64,000 nucleotides of DNA from Bacteroides sp. UBA7333 (GTDB taxonomy: Bacteria > Bacteroidota > Bacteroidia > Bacteroidales > Bacteroidaceae), in the NCBI GenBank assembly GCA_002471195.1, contig DKPN01000006.1, positions 1-64,000 of the forward strand, read 5' to 3'. This document shows positions 34,690 to 42,922 of this stretch, piece by piece. A program made the translations under genes and the position numbers. Every line of letters starts with the position of its first letter. Position 1 is the stretch's first letter. Below the pieces are notes generated by a model. The model saw nothing but the letters and a program-made list of their open reading frames with translations. It was not told where the DNA came from and searched no databases.

Positions 34690-35657
34690 ATAAATGGTAA
34701 ATATACTTTTTGGTTCACTTCATTATATTCGAACTCACAATCGCTGTTGATAGTGATGCCCGACCCGCTGCGAAAGTAAAGTTTGCCATCTTGCTTCTCT
34801 ATATAACGAATCATAACAGCACTATCCAACTCATAGCCATTAAAATAGCCGAAAACTCCACAATAAAAGCCCCTATCCTCGCCCTCGGCTCTACGAATTA
34901 AGTCGACAGTCATTGGTTTGGGAGCACCCGATATGGATCCGGCAGGCAAAAGTTCCATTATAATATTGCCTAATTTGGATAAATAGCCGGCAGGTAGCTG
35001 TCCTCGTATTTCGGAGCTTACTTGCAAAATAGATCCTTTAGAGGTGTTGAGTTGATCGATATAGCGCAATCTCGAAACATTGACTTGCGTTGATACACGA
35101 CTCAAATCGCTACGTATCAGATCGACAATGGTATAATGTTCGGCACTCTCTTTATAGTCGCTCAAAATGATTTCCTGTGCATTGGGCAAGGTGGCATCTA
35201 TAGTGCCTTTCATTGGATAGGAAGATATTACACCTTCTTTGTTGATCTTAACAAATGTTTCGGGTGAGAAACAAACCAAGCGATCGGCTATCATGAGTGC
35301 ATAAGGCGAATTGCTGGCTTTTATTATTTCGGTAAAGGAATAATCGCATTCGATAGGTGTTTTAATGGTGAGATTCGTCAAAAATGAATCGCCATGCATC
35401 AACCCTTGATGGATGATATCAAATTTTCGACGATAGGTTGCGTAATCAGTATATTGAGGTTTAAATAATAAATGATGGGCTACAGGCTGAGATTGAAAGT
35501 TTGAATACCCCGGAACACGCCACAACAGATCAGTTTGACAGAGGGGATCTTCAATTAAAAAGCCGTTTTTCATTTCATAATCGAATGCAAATAAGAAGGA
35601 ACGATGCATTGGTGCAAGTTCGTTTATTCTATTTTTTATTTCCTCTACACTTTTCAT
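34686..35657 (-). CDS. pabB: Aminodeoxychorismate synthase component I
   Basis: A 323-residue chorismate-binding enzyme covering only the catalytic core, shorter than E. coli PabB (453). It has DLIRSDLSRVSTQVNVSRL, AGSISGAPKPMTVDLIRRAE and GFYCGVFGYFNG, then SGSGITINSDCEFEYNEV. It aminates chorismate with ammonia from the PabA encoded divergently 26 bp away. It is translationally coupled to pabC. Confidence 0.92.
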   Translation of the reverse strand: MKSVEEIKNRINELAPMHRSFLFAFDYEMKNGFLIEDPLCQTDLLWRVPGYSNFQSQPVAHHLLFKPQYTDYATYRRKFDIIHQGLMHGDSFLTNLTIKTPIECDYSFTEIIKASNSPYALMIADRLVCFSPETFVKINKEGVISSYPMKGTIDATLPNAQEIILSDYKESAEHYTIVDLIRSDLSRVSTQVNVSRLRYIDQLNTSKGSILQVSSEIRGQLPAGYLSKLGNIIMELLPAGSISGAPKPMTVDLIRRAEGEDRGFYCGVFGYFNGYELDSAVMIRYIEKQDGKLYFRSGSGITINSDCEFEYNEVNQKVYLPFI

Positions 35658-35671
35658 TCTGCGAAATTAGC

Positions 35672-35679
35672 TACTTTTG
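35672..35679 (+). promoter_or_regulatory. -7 element of pabA, almost touching the start codon
   Basis: TACTTTTG ends only 4 bases before the ATG at 35684. With the usual start point a few bases past the -7 element, the transcript would have almost no leader. The whole pabA/pabB divergent gap is 26 bp. Confidence 0.55.
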
Positions 35680-35683
35680 TGTC

Positions 35684-36268
35684 ATGAAAAAAATATTGGT
35701 TGTAGATAATCAAGACTCATTTGTATATAATTTGGTGGAGATGCTTCGCCAAAAAGGTGTTTCGTATGATGTTGTAAAAAGCAACGCAATTGTTTTTCCG
35801 CTGGATTTAAATAAAATCGCAGGTGTCTTATTGTCGCCGGGAGGTGATACTCCCGATAAATATCCACAGATGATGAAGCTAATAAAGGATTACCATCATC
35901 GACTTCCGATATTAGGAATTTGCTTGGGACATCAAGCATTAGCACAACATTTTAACTCACAACTAACTCAATTGCCCCGACCACTTCATGGCCATGCATC
36001 GCGATTGACTCTCCTTAATATGAATGATTTGATCATTGAGGGGGTAAGTCAAAATGCCGTAATAGGCCGATATCATTCATGGGTTGTTTCGAAAAAAGAT
36101 CTTTCGCCATGCTTATTGCCTATTGCCATTGATGAAGATAATAATTGGATGATTATAAAACATCGTGATTATCCGGTTTGGGGTGTACAGTTTCATCCTG
36201 AATCGATTATTACCGATGCATGTGGGAAGAAGATAGTCGACAATTGGCTGAAATATTGCTATCGATAA
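35684..36268 (+). CDS. pabA: Aminodeoxychorismate/anthranilate synthase glutamine amidotransferase
   Basis: About 194 residues from ATG 35684; a longer open frame starts inside pabB and is rejected. It begins MKKILVVDNQDSFVYNLVEM. The class I amidotransferase Cys lies in LGICLGHQAL, with closing HPES in GVQFHPESI and the oxyanion region LSPGGDTPDKYP. It supplies ammonia to PabB encoded divergently. It may also serve anthranilate synthase, but no trp genes are nearby. Confidence 0.92.
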   Translation: MKKILVVDNQDSFVYNLVEMLRQKGVSYDVVKSNAIVFPLDLNKIAGVLLSPGGDTPDKYPQMMKLIKDYHHRLPILGICLGHQALAQHFNSQLTQLPRPLHGHASRLTLLNMNDLIIEGVSQNAVIGRYHSWVVSKKDLSPCLLPIAIDEDNNWMIIKHRDYPVWGVQFHPESIITDACGKKIVDNWLKYCYR

Positions 36269-36371
36269 CTACAACTATTATTGAAACAGTGAATTTCTTT
36301 TAACAACCTTATAAAAACTTATTTACTTTATTTTCTGTTTTTTATATCTATATACAATAAACCTTATAGAT

Positions 36372-37469
36372 ATGAGAAAATTCAGTTATGCCTTTGTAAT
36401 ATTAATGACAATAGGGAGTGTTTCTATATTGGCACAACGGGAAGATCCCGATATGACAGCCTATAGAGTAAGAAATGCTCAAAATCATGCATGGACACCT
36501 CCTACTCCTACCGGTGCAACGATTGGGAGAAGTTATCAATCGAACAATTTAGGCCCACAAAAAGGATGGGTACCACAAGACGGATTAGGACCGGTAGTAA
36601 TGCCTCAGGATAATAGCAATATTCACAGTAATTATATGGGCCCACAAAAAGGATGGGTGCCTCAAGATGGAATAGGACCCGCATTGCTTCCCAATCACTC
36701 GAACAATAACAGTGGTGGTATACCGGGATGGCGCCCACAAGATGGTCTAGGACCCGTAGTGCTACCTAATCACTCGACGAATAATACAGGGGGTATACCG
36801 GGATGGCGTCCGCAAGATGGACTTGGCCCTGTAGTATTGCCACATCATCCGAATAATAATAATAACAGTACATGGCAAGGTAGTAGCAATTGGAATAACA
36901 ACAATAGCAACTGGGGTGGAAACACTCAAATCAATCCGAATGCCTCTTGGTGGGGAAATAGCAATGGATACAATGGCGGTTGGAACGGATGGAGTAATTG
37001 GAATGGTTATCCTTGGTATAATTCGAATAGCCCGGTGATTGTAAACAATTATTATAACCCCTATTCATGGTGGCGCGATTTACGCAATCTCTCAAACTAC
37101 TCATCGGTGGGATGGGGAAATAATAACTATTATTATCATGATGGCAATTTCTTTAATATTGTCAATGGCATTTATCAAGTAGTATTACCCGCAATCGGAT
37201 TAATTTTAGATGCAATCCCTAACGGTGCCACTACTGTAGCAGGATACAATAACTATTTCACTTATCATGGCGTATTTTATTATAATACCGGAAACGGATA
37301 TAAAGTGGTAGCACCTCCTCTTGGAGCCTGTTTGCCAACACTCCCCTATTTTGCACAACCGGCTACAATTGATGGAATCAACTGCTATAAATACGACAAT
37401 GTATTTTTGCAACCAACCTATAATGCCAATGGAAACATTTGCTATCAAGTTGTAGGGCAAATATATTAA
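36372..37469 (+). CDS. Secreted repeat protein with DUF6515-like C-terminus
   Basis: A 365-residue secreted protein with signal peptide (MRKFSYAFVILMTIGSVSIL, cut near AQ). Four repeats of GW-(V/R)-PQDG-(L/I)-GP follow, spaced 29, 25 and 25 residues. An Asn/Trp/Gly/Ser-rich low-complexity region (about 160-225) comes next, then a folded C-terminal domain with YYYHDGNFFNIVNGIYQVV and AIPNGATTVAGYNNYFTYHG, as in DUF6515-type proteins. It is probably cell-envelope associated. The function is unknown. Confidence 0.8.
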   Translation: MRKFSYAFVILMTIGSVSILAQREDPDMTAYRVRNAQNHAWTPPTPTGATIGRSYQSNNLGPQKGWVPQDGLGPVVMPQDNSNIHSNYMGPQKGWVPQDGIGPALLPNHSNNNSGGIPGWRPQDGLGPVVLPNHSTNNTGGIPGWRPQDGLGPVVLPHHPNNNNNSTWQGSSNWNNNNSNWGGNTQINPNASWWGNSNGYNGGWNGWSNWNGYPWYNSNSPVIVNNYYNPYSWWRDLRNLSNYSSVGWGNNNYYYHDGNFFNIVNGIYQVVLPAIGLILDAIPNGATTVAGYNNYFTYHGVFYYNTGNGYKVVAPPLGACLPTLPYFAQPATIDGINCYKYDNVFLQPTYNANGNICYQVVGQIY

Positions 37470-37475
37470 AGGCTT

Positions 37476-38177
37476 ATGACATCTACTTTTGCAGATAGGA
37501 TTATCGCATTTAATCGCAATTTAAAATATCAAGGCGAACTACCTAACGATTTTAAAGTGATTAATCCCTTCATGGAAAATTGTGAGACAATGGAAATCAT
37601 GGAGAAATTCTATCGTAAATATTATAATGATAACCGCCAAAGACGTTTTATTATCGGTATCAATCCAGGGCGATATGGGGCAGCCGTAACCGGTGTGCCC
37701 TTTACCGATACAAAACGATTGGAAACGATTTGTGGCATTGAGATGAAAACAGCTTCTACACACGAGGTATCATCGGTATTTGTATATGATATGATTGCTC
37801 AATATGGGGGTCCTGAAAAGTTTTATAGTCAATTTTACATCAATTCGATTTTTCCATTGGCCATTGTCAAAGAAAAATCTAAAGAAAAATGGGTGAATGC
37901 AAATTATTATGACGATAAAGCCTTATTCGAAATGACAGAATCGTTTATTATTGAAACCTGTAAGCAACAAATAGCGATAGGATTAGATACTTCTGAAGTT
38001 TTTGTACTTGGAAAAAAAAATGCCGACTTCATTGAACGCATTAATAAGAAAGCGCATTTGGTAGATCGAATCATTGTACTGGAGCATCCTCGATTCATAC
38101 AACAATATAAATCGAAAGAAAAACAACTGTATATTGACAAATATATTTTAAACTTGAATCAAAATAATAATGAATAG
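37476..38177 (+). CDS. SMUG2-type uracil-DNA glycosylase family protein
   Basis: A 233-residue protein with the glycosylase motifs IIGINPGRYGAAVTGVPFTD and IVLEHPRFIQQY, as in the SMUG2/DUF4918 branch of the UDG superfamily, common in Bacteroidetes. It is expected to remove uracil or damaged pyrimidines from DNA. It lies 6 bp after the repeat protein and overlaps the next gene by 8 bases. Confidence 0.88.
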   Translation: MTSTFADRIIAFNRNLKYQGELPNDFKVINPFMENCETMEIMEKFYRKYYNDNRQRRFIIGINPGRYGAAVTGVPFTDTKRLETICGIEMKTASTHEVSSVFVYDMIAQYGGPEKFYSQFYINSIFPLAIVKEKSKEKWVNANYYDDKALFEMTESFIIETCKQQIAIGLDTSEVFVLGKKNADFIERINKKAHLVDRIIVLEHPRFIQQYKSKEKQLYIDKYILNLNQNNNE

Positions 38178-38385
38178 TAGATTTAAAATAGGTGATCATG
38201 TTCGTTGGAATTCTGAAGCAGGATTTGTAACGGGAAGAATTATAAAAATTCATACACAAGATTTCGATTATAAAGGGTACACACACCACGCCACCGAAAA
38301 TGATCCGCAATATGAAATAAAAAGTGATAAATCAGATCATATAGCAGCACACAAAGGCATCGCTTTAGAAAAAATAGAAGAGTAA
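38170..38385 (+). CDS. HVA1/DUF2945 TUDOR-like small protein
   Basis: A 71-residue protein: FKIGDHVRWNSEAGFVTGRI, followed by QYEIKSDKSDHIAAHKGIAL. This is the hypervirulence-associated TUDOR domain (DUF2945). The function in bacteria is unknown. It overlaps the glycosylase gene and is in turn followed within 12 bp by the HAD gene, so it is co-transcribed. Confidence 0.85.
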   Translation: MNSRFKIGDHVRWNSEAGFVTGRIIKIHTQDFDYKGYTHHATENDPQYEIKSDKSDHIAAHKGIALEKIEE

Positions 38386-38396
38386 CAACCTGATAA

Positions 38397-39095
38397 ATGA
38401 ATGTCATTATGGATAAAGTAATTCAACGTCCGCAAATTATATTTCTTGATGTGATTGATACATTAGTCAATATGGCAGGTATTAAAAGTTCAATAGCCAA
38501 ACTACTCAATAATAGATTAGAGTTAGGGGAAGCATGGTTTTCAAATATGTTGTTATATTCGCAGGTAGATACCCTGTTGGATGATTATCATGAATTCTGG
38601 AAAATTGCAATGGCTTCATTCGAGATGGTTGCTCAAACCAACCACATACAATATAACTCTAATGAAGTTTTTGAATATGTAAAACGAATGAATGTAGCAC
38701 CTGCGTATCCTGAAGTAGAAAATGCTCTGGCAAACTTAAAAGGTGCCGGATACCAATTGGTAACTCTAACAAATTCTTCGAAGGCAGGCATTCATACACA
38801 GCTCACCACCAACTCATTAGACAAATATATCGATCAAATGATATCGACCGACGATATTGGCTATTTTAAACCTCATCCACATACATACCTTACGGCCTCT
38901 CGCATACTAAACGTTTCGACTGACGACTGTTTACTCATATCATCACACGGATGGGATATTGCTGGGGCAAACCGTGTAGGAATGTATACGGCTTTTCTAA
39001 ATCGAAATCAATATGCGTTTTACCCTTTGAGCGATGCGCCGCACTTCAATGAAGTAGATTTAAAGGCATTGAGCGATAAACTTTGTATTTTATAA
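38397..39095 (+). CDS. HAD-superfamily hydrolase, haloacid-dehalogenase-like
   Basis: A 232-residue HAD protein. Motif I is IIFLDVIDTLVN (nucleophile Asp). Motif II is LVTLTNSSKAGI. The Lys of motif III lies near IGYFKPHPHTYL, and a late LLISSHGWDIAGANRVGMYT matches type II haloacid dehalogenases (subclass IB/II caps). The substrate is unknown. The start may be ATG 38397 or 38409. Confidence 0.85.
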   Translation: MNVIMDKVIQRPQIIFLDVIDTLVNMAGIKSSIAKLLNNRLELGEAWFSNMLLYSQVDTLLDDYHEFWKIAMASFEMVAQTNHIQYNSNEVFEYVKRMNVAPAYPEVENALANLKGAGYQLVTLTNSSKAGIHTQLTTNSLDKYIDQMISTDDIGYFKPHPHTYLTASRILNVSTDDCLLISSHGWDIAGANRVGMYTAFLNRNQYAFYPLSDAPHFNEVDLKALSDKLCIL

Positions 39096-39118
39096 TAAAA
39101 CGTTCTATTTTTTTGGTC

Positions 39119-39580
39119 ATGATACGTATTCTTATAGTAGATAATCAAAATAATTTCAGAACCCAAATGGTGGCGGCATGGCTGCAATCGTTTGATTGTG
39201 AAATTAATGCAGTTGCAACCGATACAATAGGTAAATATTCGTTTGATGCGGAGGCAAAAATTGCCATGAATAAAATGAATGTTGAGCTATCTGACACAAA
39301 TGTGACAGATTTTAATACTGCGCTTTCGAAAAATTGGGACTTTATTATTGTGGTAAATCATTGTATAGAGCACAATGATAAAAGATTTGTTGGAAATGTA
39401 ATGTATTGGCACACGATGAATTTACATGAATTCACCAACGAAACATTGACCAAAGAAGAATTTTATAATTATGTATGTGATAAAATGAGATTTGAAGCAT
39501 TGGCATTATATACTCAGAAAATCAGTCCTACCGACATGATAGGACTAGATAATTGTGGTGCACATTGCGATTTACCTTAG
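39119..39580 (+). CDS. LMW phosphatase/arsenate-reductase-like protein without catalytic Cys
   Basis: About 153 residues from ATG 39119. The fold resembles the low-molecular-weight tyrosine phosphatase/ArsC family: MIRILIVDNQNNFRTQMVAA aligns with the usual ILFLCTGNSCRSQMA. The P-loop nucleophile Cys is replaced by Asp8 and the second P-loop Cys by Asn12 or Phe13; Arg14 is kept. The later VCxGxNExC region reads VVNHCIEHND. It is therefore probably a pseudoenzyme. The extended frame from 39083 overlaps the HAD gene and is less likely. Confidence 0.7.
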   Translation: MIRILIVDNQNNFRTQMVAAWLQSFDCEINAVATDTIGKYSFDAEAKIAMNKMNVELSDTNVTDFNTALSKNWDFIIVVNHCIEHNDKRFVGNVMYWHTMNLHEFTNETLTKEEFYNYVCDKMRFEALALYTQKISPTDMIGLDNCGAHCDLP

Positions 39581-39922
39581 ATTAATTTGAGCAGTAGCCA
39601 ATTTATTATTGAGACTAATATAACGATCAATTTGATTGGGTTGCATTGTGTTTTGGATATGACTCAAATCATCATTCATTATTTGAATCATATTAAAATA
39701 CCTTGCACTCTCATATATCATATTAATATGATCCGATTTTGTTTGTTGGACCAACATCACATAAGAGTTGATCAAAGTTTCATAATCATTCAATTTCTTA
39801 CCTATAGATGATAAATCATTTGAGGAATATAAAGAATCATTATTTTCTAAATACTGCTTATCTATACACTTTTTATGTGGGCATAGACGTTTAAAAAAAA
39901 TTGAAAACTTATTCATATACAT
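39572..39922 (-). CDS. Hypothetical helical protein
   Basis: A 116-residue frame (ATG 39922 or 39916), mostly predicted helix, with a basic Cys-containing start (FFKRLCPHKKCIDK). It overlaps the end of the converging LMW-PTP-like gene by 9 bases. A minus-strand TATATTTG at 40114-40107 could be its promoter, about 190 bp away. No family recognised. Confidence 0.5.
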   Translation of the reverse strand: MYMNKFSIFFKRLCPHKKCIDKQYLENNDSLYSSNDLSSIGKKLNDYETLINSYVMLVQQTKSDHINMIYESARYFNMIQIMNDDLSHIQNTMQPNQIDRYISLNNKLATAQINLR

Positions 39923-40340
39923 TAACTGATAGTATATTGTAAATCAAAAAAGCGCAAACCGATAAATTCATATTACATTGTTGAAAAAGAATTTGTTTGG
40001 AATTTGAATCTATTTAGAATTCATTCCATCTTCTCTATCACCCACAACTATCAACAAAAATGAGCCAAACGCTTCGAATAACTATTTATTTCTTTCTTGA
40101 ATAATGCAAATATAGAATTTTATTTAACATAATATTCATTTTGCAAATCTTTGTTTATTACATAATTTTAAGTATTATAATATGAAGTATTAACATGTAA
40201 TTATTTAGATTACTATTTTATTTCATTTATATGATATTATCATTTCATCTTTTGATATAAAAATTAAAAACCATAGTATTCAACAAATTAAAGCGTAACA
40301 TGTTATATAAATAATGCTAAACTAATAAAATATAACCATT
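39923..40340. other. AT-rich divergent intergenic region
   Basis: Contains a minus-strand -7 element (CAAATATA, 40107-40114). No plus-strand TAnnTTTG is clear before the PepSY-like gene. No repeat or RNA gene seen. Confidence 0.45.
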
Positions 40341-40850
40341 ATGAAGAGTATCTTAAAAGTATTGATGTTGGCAACTATGATAATAAGTAGCCCACATTTT
40401 ATTTCAGCGCAAATCGGTCCGGTTGTTAAAATTTCGGAGACAGAAAGCAGTATCCCATTGGAAATTAAGAAGTTCATTAATGATCATTTTCCAAATGCTA
40501 CATACCATAGCATAGATCTGAAAACAATGGAGGGAATTTATGAAATAGAACTAAACAACGGATATGAGTTCGAATTCTTAAATACAGGCCAGTTGCTAGA
40601 CATCGACGCGCCACAAGGGGTTAGAATTCCAAGTAATATTATTGTTCAGATTTTACCTTCCGAAAGCGTTGCTCATTTGCGACTAAGAGGTGATTTAGAT
40701 AGAATTAATGAAGTTACCTATAAGCCTAACTGGGGATATAAAGTTGAAGTGGAAAAAATAGACAAGAAGGAGAAAAATTATTGCTTCGATTTAGAGGGTA
40801 AAATTATTAAAAATCATAAGCGACACGATAAGAGAAAAGGTTGTAATTGA
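40341..40850 (+). CDS. PepSY-like (DUF2874) periplasmic protein
   Basis: A 169-residue protein with signal peptide MKSILKVLMLATMIISSPHF. Two PepSY-like repeats follow: IPLEIKKFINDHFPNATYHS with YEIELNNGYEFEFLNTGQLL, then a shorter second copy with YKVEVEK and FDLEGKI. DUF2874 proteins of Bacteroidales are periplasmic and may inhibit or bind partners; the function is unknown. The tail is very basic (KNHKRHDKRKG). Confidence 0.8.
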   Translation: MKSILKVLMLATMIISSPHFISAQIGPVVKISETESSIPLEIKKFINDHFPNATYHSIDLKTMEGIYEIELNNGYEFEFLNTGQLLDIDAPQGVRIPSNIIVQILPSESVAHLRLRGDLDRINEVTYKPNWGYKVEVEKIDKKEKNYCFDLEGKIIKNHKRHDKRKGCN

Positions 40851-41005
40851 CAATTTCAACAATATTATCGATAGAATAAAAGGCATTTCCACAGAATCGT
40901 TTATCAATTTCGATTTTTAGTTTTACCTTTATCCTATTATTTTATGGATCGAACAATGAAAACAGCCATAAAATAGTAAATTATTTAAACTAACTTATAC
41001 ACACA

Positions 41006-41368
41006 ATGAAGAAAAGTGTTTTATTTATCATTCTTATTTTGCCATTTATGTTATGGCAATGTGCAACCCATCAGGATGTAGTACGTTATACCATAGCATC
41101 CAACTGCGTAGATTGTTTTGGAGTAGCTCCACAAAAATGTATGTTGGTAAAAAAAGGAGATGCCTCTAATTGGGAATTGTTTTATAGTCAAATAGAAGGT
41201 TTTAATTATGAACCGGGATACGAATATGTACTCGAGGTGAAAGAGGAAAAGGTAGAACATCCTGCTGCTGATGCTTCGAGCATTAAATATGTATTGGTAA
41301 AAGAAGTTTCTAAGATAGCAAAAACAGCTACTCCTGAAGTAGACGGTACTACAGATACAAGCAAATAA
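41006..41368 (+). CDS. DUF4377 lipoprotein
   Basis: A 120-residue lipoprotein with lipobox MLWQCATH. The DUF4377 core reads TIASNCVDCFGVAPQKCMLV and IEGFNYEPGYEYVLEVKEEK. DUF4377 is related to META/HslJ-type envelope proteins; its function is unknown. It lies 7 bp before the SDR gene and is probably co-transcribed. Confidence 0.85.
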   Translation: MKKSVLFIILILPFMLWQCATHQDVVRYTIASNCVDCFGVAPQKCMLVKKGDASNWELFYSQIEGFNYEPGYEYVLEVKEEKVEHPAADASSIKYVLVKEVSKIAKTATPEVDGTTDTSK

Positions 41369-41375
41369 ATAGAAG

Positions 41376-42221
41376 ATGGCAGACAATTACATTGAAAAAC
41401 AATACGAACAATATGAAGCTCGTAAATCTGCTTGGCAGAAAAGTTCTAAAACCTCTAAAAAGAGAAGTATGAGTAAAAATATTGATCCCAGAAGAAGAGT
41501 TTTTATTACCGGTGGAGCCAGTGGTATTGGAAAAGCTATTGTTAAGGCTTTTTGCAATGACGATTGTCTGGTAGCCTTTTGTGATATGAATGAAGCATCG
41601 GGGCGAATGACTGCTATTGAAACCGGTGCGTTGTTCTATCAGGTCGATGTCACTCAACCTCATGAGATTGAAAACACAATGAAAGAACTGTTTTCTACAT
41701 GGGGAGATATAGATATCATAATCAATAATGTAGGTGTGAGCAATTTTGCTCCGATTACCGATACATCTATTGACGATTTTGATAAGATCATCCATACCAA
41801 TCTTCGTCCGGTATTTATCACAGCAAGACAATTAGCCTTGCATCGCGAAGAACATTTATCGAACAATAAGTATGGACGAATTATAAACATTTCGTCAACA
41901 AGATACCTCATGAGCGAAGAAGGAACCGAAGGCTATGCAGCATCAAAAGGAGGCGTATACTCTTTGACTCATTCGTTGGCGATATCCTTGTCAAAATATC
42001 ATGTTACTGTAAACTGTATTTCGCCCGGATGGATTGAAAATAACAACTATGAAAACCTTAGGGTTGAAGACCATTTACAACATCCATCACAACGTGTAGG
42101 TAAACCTGATGACATTGCCAAAGCTTGCATTTTTTTATGCAAACAGGATAATGATTTTATCAACGGAGAGAATATCACGATAGATGGTGGAATGACCAAG
42201 AAGATGATGTATATCGAATAG
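41376..42221 (+). CDS. SDR oxidoreductase with MADNY N-terminal extension
   Basis: A 281-residue classical short-chain dehydrogenase. An extra 36 residues (starting MADNYIEKQYEQYEARKSAW) precede the NAD(P) loop VFITGGASGIGKAIV. NNVGVSNF, catalytic Ser in NISSTRYLMSEE and YAASKGG (Tyr, Lys) follow. The closing INGENITIDGG is typical. The extension matches the small protein at 3991 and may be a localisation or interaction module. The substrate is unknown. Confidence 0.88.
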   Translation: MADNYIEKQYEQYEARKSAWQKSSKTSKKRSMSKNIDPRRRVFITGGASGIGKAIVKAFCNDDCLVAFCDMNEASGRMTAIETGALFYQVDVTQPHEIENTMKELFSTWGDIDIIINNVGVSNFAPITDTSIDDFDKIIHTNLRPVFITARQLALHREEHLSNNKYGRIINISSTRYLMSEEGTEGYAASKGGVYSLTHSLAISLSKYHVTVNCISPGWIENNNYENLRVEDHLQHPSQRVGKPDDIAKACIFLCKQDNDFINGENITIDGGMTKKMMYIE

Positions 42222-42241
42222 TATTCAATATTTAGGATATA

Positions 42242-42280
42242 AAAATGGCTCTATCGAAACAGGATCGATAGAGCCATTTT
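42242..42280. terminator. Terminator between converging SDR and maoC genes
   Basis: AAAATGGCTCTATCG pairs perfectly with CGATAGAGCCATTTT across 9 bases, followed by more T. It can act on both strands. Confidence 0.85.
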
Positions 42281-42297
42281 TTTATATATTTATTCCA

Positions 42298-42762
42298 TCA
42301 ATTGAAATAATACAGGAAAGTTGCAATCCCTTCTAACGCTTTTTTAGGCTGATCTTTAATCTCAATCACAAATTTGATTTCAGCTTTAGCAACACCACGA
42401 AGATTTTGTAAAGAGTGAAGATGCGTTACTAAACGCACACTTTGACCCGCCAATACTGCCTGACCGAATTTCATCTTATCCATTCCGTAATTGACCATCA
42501 TCTTCAAGTTGTTTACCTGTATAATTTGTCCCCACATATATGGAAGCAGTGATAACGTAAGGTATCCATGTACGATAGTGCTTTTATAGGGTGATTCAAC
42601 TTTTGCACGTTCAGTATCAATATGAATCCATTGATGGTCTAACGTAGCATCTGCAAACATATTTATACGTTCTTGCGATACTTCCAAATATTCGGATGTA
42701 CCAATTTTTTGTCCTACGAGTTGTTCAAATTCTTCGTAAGAGTTAATAATAACCTTATCCAT
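42298..42762 (-). CDS. MaoC-like (R)-specific enoyl-CoA hydratase
   Basis: A 154-residue hotdog-fold protein. The hydratase 2 motif carries the catalytic Asp-x4-His pair in ATLDHQWIHID. STIVHGYLTLSLLPYMWGQ and GMDKMKFGQAVLAGQSVRL complete the MaoC dehydratase pattern. It would hydrate an enoyl-CoA. The physiological partner is not evident nearby. A minus-strand TAACTTTG at 42811-42804 is its likely -7 element. Confidence 0.88.
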   Translation of the reverse strand: MDKVIINSYEEFEQLVGQKIGTSEYLEVSQERINMFADATLDHQWIHIDTERAKVESPYKSTIVHGYLTLSLLPYMWGQIIQVNNLKMMVNYGMDKMKFGQAVLAGQSVRLVTHLHSLQNLRGVAKAEIKFVIEIKDQPKKALEGIATFLYYFN

Positions 42763-42922
42763 TATTTCTTATATTTTATGATATTAAAACTTGTAATAGG
42801 TTACAAAGTTATAAAATATTCACACATCAGAATAAAGTGTGCAAAAATAATATTCTTTTATCTAGCATTTATTCATACCAAACATGTAACTTCGCATCAA
42901 TTAAAACAAATACTCGGCCTTT

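Noticed and set aside
35501..35683. 61-residue N-terminal extension of PabA
   Set aside because: It lies inside pabB on the other strand; the PabA fold starts at MKKILVVDNQ and the -7 element is just upstream of that ATG.
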